Shown here in pieces: positions 14,609-21,177 of a DNA stretch of 29,831 nt (position 1 is its first letter; each line of letters begins with the position of its first letter). The stretch is from CAZWHE01 sp964633825 (GTDB lineage Bacteria > Planctomycetota > B15-G4 > CAYZWU01): positions 1-29,831 of the forward strand of contig CAZWHE010000032.1 of NCBI GenBank assembly GCA_964633825.1, read 5' to 3'. The position numbers were made by a program, and so were the translations under genes. The notes below the pieces were generated by a model that was not told where the DNA came from, ran no database searches, and saw nothing but the letters and a program-made list of their open reading frames with translations.

Positions 14609-15423
14609 AAATCGCACTCGTTCAACAGAGGGCTCTCGATGACGGCGAGGCCAATCGCAGGCGCGGCCTCGAGGCGGTCAGGAAGGCCGCCGGAGAAGGC
14701 GCCGAACTGGTCTGCTTCGCCGAGCTCGCTTTCGATCCCTTCTATCCGCAGGAGCCGGCGACTCCGGACAGGCTCGAAAAAGCCGAGACGATTCCGGGGC
14801 CGACGACGGAAGCCTTCTCGTCGCTCGCCGCCGAGCTCGGTGTCGTTGTCGTGCTGAACCTCTTCGAGCGCGCTGGCGGGCTCACCTTTGACAGCTCTCC
14901 CGTGATCGATGGAGACGGCCGGCTGCTGGGGGTGACGCGCATGGTCCACATCGCCGAAATCCCCTGCTTTCACGAACAGGGCTACTATGCGCCGGGTGAC
15001 CGCGGCGCGCCTGTTTACAACACGTCGGCCGGCCGGGTCGGTGTCGCCGTCTGCTACGACCGCCACTATCCCGAGTACATGAGGGCGCTGGCCCTGGGCG
15101 GCGCGGAGATCGTGGTCGTTCCCCAGGCCGGGGCGCTGGACGAATGGCCCGAGGGGCTGTACGAGGCCGAGATGCGCGTCGCGGCCTTTCAGAACGGTTA
15201 TTTCACCGCGCTCTGCAACCGCGTCGGCTCGGAGCCAAAGCTGACCTTCGCGGGCGAATCGTTCGTGTGCGATCCCGCCGGCCGCGTCGCAGCGCGCGCC
15301 GGAAAAGGGACGGAAGAGGTACTGGTCTGCGAGATCGACCTCGACGAGGTCGAAAGGTCGCCGGGGCGCCGCCTCTTTCTCAAGGACCGGCGGCCCGGGC
15401 TCTACGGCGATTGGCTCGGGTGA
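14605..15423 (+). CDS. Carbon-nitrogen hydrolase (nitrilase superfamily) with Lys-to-Met change
   Basis: A 272-residue nitrilase-fold protein resembling N-carbamoylputrescine amidases. Catalytic Glu40 (CFAELAF) and Cys150 (VGVAVCYDRHYPEYMR) are present. The third member of the triad is normally the Lys of the RKMHIP segment; here the matching segment reads TRMVHIAEIP, with Met113 at that place. The following text, CFHEQGYYAPGD, is otherwise standard. The surrounding GALDEWPEGLYEAEMRV and FVCDPAGRVAA segments are well kept, which argues against a decaying gene. It may be a distinct subfamily with another base, or a binding protein. The ATG overlaps the CPBP stop by four bases. It ends 11 bases from the convergent transporter gene. 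Confidence 0.82.
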   Translation: MKIALVQQRALDDGEANRRRGLEAVRKAAGEGAELVCFAELAFDPFYPQEPATPDRLEKAETIPGPTTEAFSSLAAELGVVVVLNLFERAGGLTFDSSPVIDGDGRLLGVTRMVHIAEIPCFHEQGYYAPGDRGAPVYNTSAGRVGVAVCYDRHYPEYMRALALGGAEIVVVPQAGALDEWPEGLYEAEMRVAAFQNGYFTALCNRVGSEPKLTFAGESFVCDPAGRVAARAGKGTEEVLVCEIDLDEVERSPGRRLFLKDRRPGLYGDWLG

Positions 15424-15434
15424 GGTGTTCGCGC

Positions 15435-16175
15435 TCAAAAACCGATCAGAATAAGACCGCCGCAGAGAGCGATCGTGATTCCGGCCAGGGTGTGGGAGTG
15501 GTTCTCCAGCCGGCCCAGGCGGATCGACTTCAGCCCGTGGCTGAGGACGAGCACGAGGACCAGCATGGTGCCGATCGTCGTGGCGCCGAACACGGCCGTA
15601 ACGAGAACCAGGCCGGAAAGGCTCTCGTTGGCCGCCGGGTACATGAGGAGCGGGATCAGGACCTCGCACGGCCCGAAGAGGAAGATCAGGAAGAGCACCC
15701 AGGGCGTCACAGGCCGCGAAGCGCCGCCGTGCGAATGATCGTGCTTCACCCTGTGGTGTTCCGCGGGACTGCCGGTTTGCCCGTGGTCGTGGTCATGGAT
15801 GTGCACGATGCTGTCGTTGTGAATGTGAATGTGCTTGTGCGGCCGGCGGCTTCGGCTGAACCGCCAAAAGCCCCAGGCCGCGTACCCGATTCCGAAAGCG
15901 ATCATCAGCCACGCCGCGATCGTGCCGCGCGTCGATTCGACGGCTTCGAGCTGTGCGATGGCGATGCCGGCCGCGATCCCGATGCCGCCCAGCACGACCG
16001 ACGCGGCCACATGAACGATGCCGCAAAGAGCCGTGACCGCCGCTGTCCGCCCCGGGGACCAGCCGCGGGCGCGAGACATCATGACAAAAGGGATGTAGTG
16101 GTCCGGCCCCACCAGGGTGTGAATCAGACCGATGAGCGCGGCCAGTGGAACGAGGGCGGTCAGGGCGTGGGACAT
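15435..16175 (-). CDS. NicO/UreH-type transition-metal transporter with His-rich loop
   Basis: A 246-residue protein with about six membrane helices. Helix 1 carries IHTLVGPDHYIPFVMM, the GPDH type of signature used by nickel/cobalt permeases of the NicO, UreH and HoxN group. A cytosolic loop in the middle is crowded with histidine (about 13 in 42 residues, for example HKHIHIHNDSIVHIHDHDHG), as expected for binding Ni, Co or Zn before transport. FLFGPCEVLIPLLMYPA follows in a later helix. Uptake or efflux cannot be told apart by sequence. The ATG at 16175 is preferred; an in-frame ATG at 16223 adds a polar leader. No urease or hydrogenase gene is nearby. Confidence 0.78.
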   Translation of the reverse strand: MSHALTALVPLAALIGLIHTLVGPDHYIPFVMMSRARGWSPGRTAAVTALCGIVHVAASVVLGGIGIAAGIAIAQLEAVESTRGTIAAWLMIAFGIGYAAWGFWRFSRSRRPHKHIHIHNDSIVHIHDHDHGQTGSPAEHHRVKHDHSHGGASRPVTPWVLFLIFLFGPCEVLIPLLMYPAANESLSGLVLVTAVFGATTIGTMLVLVLVLSHGLKSIRLGRLENHSHTLAGITIALCGGLILIGF

Positions 16176-16282
16176 CTCGAATCCGTTGGGTTCATGTTCT
16201 AAATTTCCACTGCGACCCGGCATTCTACCGGTCGATCACTCGATCTATTTTTCATCATAGGCGGTGCGTTATTCCGAGTCAT

Positions 16283-16291
16283 TGATAAAAT
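16283..16291 (+). promoter_or_regulatory. Candidate extended -10 box upstream of the DUF6868 gene
   Basis: TGATAAAAT fits the extended -10 form TGnTAnnnT and lies 51 bases before the ATG at 16343. No good -35 hexamer is seen at 16-18 bases. The same nine bases recur before the next gene. Confidence 0.3.
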
Positions 16292-16342
16292 CATGAAGGA
16301 GTTTTTTGAAAACCAGGCGCCCCGTTCGAGGAGGGAAAGGTC

Positions 16343-16672
16343 ATGAAAAAAGACGATGAGATTGCTGTTCTGGAAGAAGTGGGATCAAAGAAAAAAGCGG
16401 CCGAGAAAGGTGAATGGGCCGCCTTGTTGAACCTGATCGACAAGATTCTGCTGCGATGCGTGCTTCTCGCCCTGGGATTTATCCTTTTCTGGTTCGCTGT
16501 TCACATGATGTTCGGTGAGTGGGGCTATAAGATCCATTCCGAGCTGTTCACCTTGAGCCAACAGGAATACGAGCTTCTGAATTACTATGGAATGTCCGCG
16601 GCGAAGATCATCTCTGTAATCCTCTTCTTGATTCCCTGGATATCGGTCAAGCTCGTGAAGAGAGCCGTCTAG
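16343..16672 (+). CDS. DUF6868-type small membrane protein
   Basis: A 109-residue protein with a charged N-terminal 25 residues and two membrane helices. The first is VLLALGFILFWFAVHMMF and the second IISVILFLIPWISVKLV. Between them, YKIHSELFTLSQQEYELLNY plus YGMSAAK matches the DUF6868 pattern of a His before LF.LS and a Tyr-Gly-Met-x-x-x-Lys before the second helix. Function is unknown. The start is supported by GAGGAGGGAAAGG just upstream. It appears to stand alone, with a divergent transporter behind it and a long gap after it. Confidence 0.72.
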   Translation: MKKDDEIAVLEEVGSKKKAAEKGEWAALLNLIDKILLRCVLLALGFILFWFAVHMMFGEWGYKIHSELFTLSQQEYELLNYYGMSAAKIISVILFLIPWISVKLVKRAV

Positions 16673-16796
16673 TCTAAAGCACATAATCTATTGATAGTAA
16701 ATCTGTTGCAACAACCTGCTCCCCTCTCGAATCCCAGTGCAGGTAGCGGGTCGACCCTTTTTTACCGGTCGATTCTTACCGTCCCGGCCGAGTTGT

Positions 16797-16804
16797 GATA
16801 AAAT
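16797..16804 (+). promoter_or_regulatory. Candidate extended -10 box upstream of the exported unknown
   Basis: TGATAAAAT begins at 16796-16797 with TAAAAT at 16799-16804, 49 bases before the ATG at 16854. The -35 region offers only TTACCG at 17 bases, a weak match, so use depends on the extended TG motif. Confidence 0.35.
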
Positions 16805-16853
16805 AGGAATTGTTTGATTTGTTCTTTCATTTCATTTTTTTGGGAGCGCAGTC

Positions 16854-17387
16854 ATGAAATCTTACTTCAAGCTCCTCACGTTGCTCGCCGCCGTTGGTAT
16901 GGCCGCCTACGCGGTCGGGATGATGGCCCCGACGGCCAGGACCCAGGGATCCGTGTCCGCTGCCCTCGATTCCGCGAGACAGGCCGTTCGGACCGAATCA
17001 CTCCTCTTTCTGAAACCCCAGAACATCGTGAACATCGATGACACCTTCCCGGTGCCGGGGTATGGAGAGGTCGTTGTCTATACGGTTCCCCAAGACATGT
17101 GGCTCGTGGTCACCGATGTCGAGGTCGAGAAACACGCAACCTTTTTCACCAACCCAAACGTGGACCTGGCCGAGAAGCTGGTCGGTTCCACCACCGTGAA
17201 GCGCAGCGCGGTTTTCATGGGAGAGTGGATGGACCTCGACGGGGCCACGCCTACGTATACCAATGGGGCTCCTTACCATTCGTCTGTGGGGCTCGCGTTC
17301 ACGCCGGGTTCCGATGTGGTCCTGGTCAATCAGAGCGCATCCGCGGATTCCGCCCACATCACCATGAGCGGATACCTGAGCAAATAG
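16854..17387 (+). CDS. Exported protein of unknown function
   Basis: A 177-residue protein with an N-terminal signal peptide or anchor (SYFKLLTLLAAVGMAAYAVG, then MMAPTARTQG). The mature part has no cysteine and looks like a beta-sandwich: GYGEVVVYTVPQDMWLVVTD, a middle section with VGSTTVKRSAVFMGEW, and SSVGLAFTPGSDVVLVNQSA before a final ITMSGYLSK. I do not recognise a family. The strand-rich layout with a final MSGYL resembles small secreted adhesion or tail-fibre-like sandwiches, but that is inference. The start has GGGAGCG upstream and a candidate extended -10 box 49 bases before. The 180-base gap before this gene holds only short palindromes and this box. Confidence 0.7.
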   Translation: MKSYFKLLTLLAAVGMAAYAVGMMAPTARTQGSVSAALDSARQAVRTESLLFLKPQNIVNIDDTFPVPGYGEVVVYTVPQDMWLVVTDVEVEKHATFFTNPNVDLAEKLVGSTTVKRSAVFMGEWMDLDGATPTYTNGAPYHSSVGLAFTPGSDVVLVNQSASADSAHITMSGYLSK

Positions 17388-17444
17388 AGGCTGGGCCGCC
17401 CGCTGCAGCTTCGTTTTACGGGTCGCTTTGGGGAGGGATCGATC

Positions 17445-18380
17445 ATGCCGGAACTTCACGTGGTGACCGGGGCCTTTGGATATACGGGACGGTACATCGC
17501 GAGGCGCCTGCTGCGGGAAGGGCACAGGGTGCGCACGCTCACCAACTCGATCGGCCGGGCCAATCCCTTCGGAGGGAAGGTGGAGGCCCGTCCCTTTTTA
17601 TTCGATGATGTTGGCGGGCTCGCTGAATCTCTCCGCGGGGCGGCCGTTCTCTACAACACCTACTGGGTCCGTTTCACCTGCAGAGAGTTCAGTCACACCG
17701 TTGCCGTGGACAACACGATGAAGCTCTTCAAGGCGGCGCAGAGGGCCGGCGTGGGCCGGGTCGTCCACGTGAGCATCACCAACCCGTCCGAAGACTCGCA
17801 CCTCGAATACTTCAGCGGCAAGGCCCGGCTGGAAAGAGCGCTGGGAGAGTCGGGCCTCTCCCACGCGATCCTGCGGCCCGCCGTGCTCTTCGGCAAGGAG
17901 GATATCCTGGTCAACAACATCGCCTGGGCCCTCCGGCGGTTTCCCTTCTTCACCCTCTTCGGGGACGGCCGGTATTGCCTGCAGCCGATCTACGTGGACG
18001 ACCTGGCGAAAGCGGCGGTCGAGCAGGGCCGGGGCCGGACAGACGAAACGATCGACGCCGTCGGTCCCGAGACCTTCGTCTACCGCGACCTGGTGCGCAC
18101 GATCGGAGCCGTCATCGGAAAGCAGCGGCCCATGATCCCCCTTCCTCCGCCGGTGGGTCTTGTTGCCGGATGGATCATTGGCAAGTTCGTTGGTGATGTT
18201 ATGATCACAAGGGACGAGATAGACGGCTTGATGCAGGGCCTTCTCTGCACCGATTCGCCGCCCCTGGGAACGACGCGGCTTACCGATTGGGCCGCCGAGA
18301 ACAAGGAGGGGCTGGGGAAGAGATACACGAGCGAGCTGGCGCGGCGGCGCAATCGCAGCGAGGCGTATGAAAACCTGTAG
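17445..18380 (+). CDS. NmrA/complex-I-type NAD(P)-binding epimerase-like protein
   Basis: A 311-residue atypical short-chain dehydrogenase. The Rossmann motif GAFGYTGRYIARRLL at about 9-23 binds NAD(P). ARPFLFDDVGGLAESLRGAA is the usual second half of the nucleotide site, followed by VGRVVHVSITNPSE and YFSGKARLERAL, where the YxxxK of classical enzymes is altered (YFSGK). ILRPAVLFGKED and IYVDDLAKAAV are typical of NmrA and NDUFA9-like proteins, which often act as redox sensors or assembly factors. The C-terminal region includes a hydrophobic stretch (PVGLVAGWIIGKFVGDVM). The ATG at 17445 has GGGAGGGA upstream. It is followed 34 bases later by the TPR-retropepsin gene. Confidence 0.82.
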   Translation: MPELHVVTGAFGYTGRYIARRLLREGHRVRTLTNSIGRANPFGGKVEARPFLFDDVGGLAESLRGAAVLYNTYWVRFTCREFSHTVAVDNTMKLFKAAQRAGVGRVVHVSITNPSEDSHLEYFSGKARLERALGESGLSHAILRPAVLFGKEDILVNNIAWALRRFPFFTLFGDGRYCLQPIYVDDLAKAAVEQGRGRTDETIDAVGPETFVYRDLVRTIGAVIGKQRPMIPLPPPVGLVAGWIIGKFVGDVMITRDEIDGLMQGLLCTDSPPLGTTRLTDWAAENKEGLGKRYTSELARRRNRSEAYENL

Positions 18381-18414
18381 CAGCCGCCGCTCGCCGAAAC
18401 GGGGAGGTTGAAGA

Positions 18415-19698
18415 TTGGACCCGGCCCTGAAAGAGCAGCTGCACACGGCACGCACCCTTTACCGCGAAGGGAAATTCATTGAAGCGGAGACCGCTTTTCT
18501 GAAAGCCCGGGATGTCGATCCCGGAAACGCCGCGGTTCAGAGAGGCCTCGGCTCGATCGCTCTCTGGAACAACCGTCCGGAGAAAGCCGAGCGGTGCTTC
18601 AAGGAAGCGGCGCGCCGGGCGTCCGGCCTGGGAAGGATGTGGCCTTTCGGGGTTCGCCACGATGCATCCCTGGCAATGACCTATTACCGGATGGACCGCT
18701 TTCCCGACGCGGCCCGCCATTTCAAAAAGGCGGCCGGTCCCCTTGCCGTCGGGCCGTTCCGCCACATCAAGGCGCTCGGCGACCATCTCGCTCTTTTCGG
18801 CGATGACGCGCCCTACGCCGTCGAAGGGCCCGATGAAACGCGGGCCCCTTTTGCCGTCACCGATCCCCTGCCCGTGGTCGAGGTCTCGGTCAACAACGGC
18901 ACGCCGCTTCCTTTCTTCATCGACACCGGCGCGGCGGAGGTCATCCTCGACAGGTCGCTTGCAAAAGAAGTCGGCGCGGAGATTTCGGGGAGCATCACGG
19001 GCCGGTCATCGGGCACGAAGGGAGCGGTCGGTTTGGGAAGGGTCGGCTCGCTGAGGATAGGCGATGTCGATGTGGAAAACGTGCCGGTTCACACAACTGA
19101 CACGGGCCCCTTTTCGGCTGTTTTCAACGGCCTGAACATAAAGGGCGTGATCGGCACCCGGCTGCTGATGCATTTCCTGGCAACGATCGACTATGCTGAA
19201 GGATCCCTTGTTCTGCGGCGGGCCACAGAGGAAAAGCGCGCGGAGCTGGAAAACGAGGTCGCAACCGGGGCGGTTTCGGCCGTTCCTTTTTGGCTGATCC
19301 AGACCCATTACATGGTGGCCTGGGGAACGGTCAACGACGTGGGGCCCATGCTCTTTTTCGTCGACACGGGGCTGGCCGGAAGAGGCTTTACCGCTCGGGA
19401 ATCGATATTGGCCCGGGCCGGGGTCGCCGTCGACTGGACGAAAACAGAGGAAGGCATCGCCGGTTTCGGAGAGGCCGAGGGAGTGGATATCAAGCTCGAC
19501 AAGCTGACCCTGGGAACGGCGCCCCGTCCGGTCGTAAAACACGATGTGCCGGGCGCGGCCTGCAAAAAGCCGAGCGAGATCCTGGGGTATCACCTCGGGT
19601 TCCACGTGGGCGGGCTGATCTCGCACCAGTTCTTCCGGGACGGTTCCCTGACGTTTGATTTCAATGGAATGAGGCTCTTGTTGAAAGGCAAAAGCTGA
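18415..19698 (+). CDS. TPR protein with two retropepsin-like aspartic protease lobes
   Basis: A 427-residue protein. Residues 1-110 form TPR-like helices (TLYREGKFIEAETAFLKA, IALWNNRPEKAERCFKEA). Two aspartic protease lobes follow. Lobe one has LPFFIDTGAAEVILD with Asp170 and closes with GVIGTRLLMHFLATIDY. Lobe two has MLFFVDTGLAGRGF with Asp317 and closes with GGLISHQFFRDGSLTFDF. Retropepsins work as dimers, one DTG per chain; here both lobes are in one chain, as in pepsin. No signal peptide is visible, so a cytosolic enzyme is likely. It starts with TTG at 18415 behind a strong GGGGAGG at 18401-18407. The lobes are too different to be a recent duplication. Confidence 0.83.
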   Translation: MDPALKEQLHTARTLYREGKFIEAETAFLKARDVDPGNAAVQRGLGSIALWNNRPEKAERCFKEAARRASGLGRMWPFGVRHDASLAMTYYRMDRFPDAARHFKKAAGPLAVGPFRHIKALGDHLALFGDDAPYAVEGPDETRAPFAVTDPLPVVEVSVNNGTPLPFFIDTGAAEVILDRSLAKEVGAEISGSITGRSSGTKGAVGLGRVGSLRIGDVDVENVPVHTTDTGPFSAVFNGLNIKGVIGTRLLMHFLATIDYAEGSLVLRRATEEKRAELENEVATGAVSAVPFWLIQTHYMVAWGTVNDVGPMLFFVDTGLAGRGFTARESILARAGVAVDWTKTEEGIAGFGEAEGVDIKLDKLTLGTAPRPVVKHDVPGAACKKPSEILGYHLGFHVGGLISHQFFRDGSLTFDFNGMRLLLKGKS

Positions 19699-19713
19699 GC
19701 GATCGGAGTCAAG

Positions 19714-20475
19714 ATGAAGCTCGATCTGTCTGGGAAAGCGGCGCTCGTCACAGGGGCTTCGCGCGGGATCGGCCGTTCCATTGCGAAACGGTTGGCCACG
19801 TGCGGGGCGCGGGTCGCTGTTCATTATCACAAGAACAGCAAGATGGCCGATGCGACGCTGTCCGCGCTGTCCGGGGACGGGCACCTGATCGTCAGGGCCG
19901 ACGTGTCGGACCCGGTCTCCGTCGAGGAGATGGTCGAGAAAGTGGTTCATTACCTGGGCGGCCTCGATATCGTTGTCAACAATGCCGGTGTTTTCGAGGA
20001 AGCCCCCCTTTTGGAGCTGTCGTACAAGAAGTGGCGCGATATGTGGAGCCGGACGGTGGGGACGAACCTCATCGGGCCGGCAAACCTCTCCTTCTGCGCC
20101 GCCCGGCACATGGCCGCCCACGGCGGCGGCAGGATCATCAATGTTTCTTCGAGGGGGGCTTTTCGCGGAGAGCCCCTTGCCCCTGCTTACGGAGCGAGCA
20201 AGGCGGGCCTGAACTCGATGGGTCAGTCGATGGCGAAAGCGCTGGCCCCGCACAATGTCTTCGTTTTCACCGTGGCGCCCGGCTTCGTCGAGACCGACAT
20301 GACGGCTCCCTTGCTTTCGGGGGACCGCGGCGAATCGATCCGGTCCCAGAGCCCCCTCGGCCGCGTCGCAAGGCCCGGCGAAGTGGCGGAAACGGTCCTG
20401 TTCCTGGCGGCCGGCCGGACGGAATACCTCACGGGAAGCATCGTCGACATCAACGGCGCTTCTTATCTGCGGTAG
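19714..20475 (+). CDS. Short-chain dehydrogenase/reductase (FabG-like)
   Basis: A 253-residue classical SDR. The cofactor motif is VTGASRGIGRS at about 12-22, the structural NNAG is at 89-92, and the catalytic residues are Ser145 or Ser146 with Tyr159 and Lys163 (AYGASKAG). The C-terminal FLAAGRTEYLTGSIVDINGA is typical of the FabG branch. The substrate may be a 3-oxoacyl chain, a sugar or a steroid-like alcohol; this is not decidable here. HYHKN after strand 2 suggests NADP preference over NAD. It begins 15 bases after the protease gene, with a CGGAG site upstream. Confidence 0.9.
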   Translation: MKLDLSGKAALVTGASRGIGRSIAKRLATCGARVAVHYHKNSKMADATLSALSGDGHLIVRADVSDPVSVEEMVEKVVHYLGGLDIVVNNAGVFEEAPLLELSYKKWRDMWSRTVGTNLIGPANLSFCAARHMAAHGGGRIINVSSRGAFRGEPLAPAYGASKAGLNSMGQSMAKALAPHNVFVFTVAPGFVETDMTAPLLSGDRGESIRSQSPLGRVARPGEVAETVLFLAAGRTEYLTGSIVDINGASYLR

Positions 20476-20562
20476 GGGGGAGCCTTGAAATAAATCGAAG
20501 GCAGCGCGGTTTTTCGCGAGGCGCCGGCACGCACAATCCGCTTGTTCCATGCGGAGCTTTCT

Positions 20563-21177
20563 GTGACACGAATCGACAAAGACAAGGAGCAGAGACTGAT
20601 CGAACGCGCGCGAAAGCGCGACGAATCCGCTCTGAGCGAGCTCTTCCGGATCAACACGCAGCGTCTCCTCGAGTCGATCCGGGCCGATCTCGGCGACCGG
20701 CTGCGGCAGCGGCTCGAGTCGCGGGACGTGATGCAGCAGGTCTACCTCGACGCCTTGAACAATATCATTCATTTCGAGGGGCGCGGCAGGAACAGCTTCT
20801 TCGCCTGGCTGCGGCGCATCGCCGTGAACCGGATCTGCGACGTGGATCGAAAGGAATTCAAGACCGTCAAGCGGGGGGGCGAGGTCCGGACAGCCGATCT
20901 GGGCCACGAGGCTTCGGCGCTGCGCCTTCTCGATCAGCTGGCCGGGACGGTCACCAGCCCCAGCATGGCGGCCGACATGCGCGAACGGGTCCGCACTCTT
21001 CAGGACGGGCTCGATCGGCTGAGCGAGGACCATCGCGAGGTCATCCGCCTCCGCTATATCAAACAGTTGAATGTGGCCGAAACAGCAGCGAAAATGGATC
21101 GATCGGAACGCGCGATACGAAGTCTCTGCGCACGGGCATTGATCCGTCTTCGGGAGCTGTTGGGCGATGCCATTTGA
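20563..21177 (+). CDS. ECF-type RNA polymerase sigma factor
   Basis: A 204-residue sigma factor with only regions 2 and 4. Region 2 spans about 15-100 (ALSELFRINTQRLLESI, SRDVMQQVYLDALNNI, FFAWLRRIAVNRICDVDR, the last near -10 recognition). Region 4 is DHREVIRLRYIKQLNVAETA followed by a helix-turn-helix RSERAIRSLCARALIRLREL that reads the -35 box. Such factors paired with Ser/Thr kinases are known from Planctomycetota and other phyla. The GTG at 20563 has CGGAG seven bases upstream; an in-frame TTG at 20542 is less likely. It overlaps the kinase gene by 11 bases, so the two are translated as a pair and the kinase probably controls this factor. Confidence 0.88.
   Translation: MTRIDKDKEQRLIERARKRDESALSELFRINTQRLLESIRADLGDRLRQRLESRDVMQQVYLDALNNIIHFEGRGRNSFFAWLRRIAVNRICDVDRKEFKTVKRGGEVRTADLGHEASALRLLDQLAGTVTSPSMAADMRERVRTLQDGLDRLSEDHREVIRLRYIKQLNVAETAAKMDRSERAIRSLCARALIRLRELLGDAI

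Noticed and set aside
16704..16713. Palindrome TGTTGCAACA as an operator
   Set aside because: A single 10-base palindrome is expected by chance in 30 kb, and no partner copy was found.
16748..16763. GGGTCGACCC followed by six T as a terminator
   Set aside because: Only three base pairs remain after a tetraloop, too weak for intrinsic termination.
16226..16773. Repeat TACCGGTCGAT on both sides of the DUF6868 gene as possible element ends
   Set aside because: An 11-base match is expected many times by chance in a window this size, and no transposase or target duplication is present.
20476..20562. GCGCG-TTTTT-CGCG as a terminator after the SDR gene
   Set aside because: The stem is only four to five pairs and the T run lies in the loop, not after the stem.
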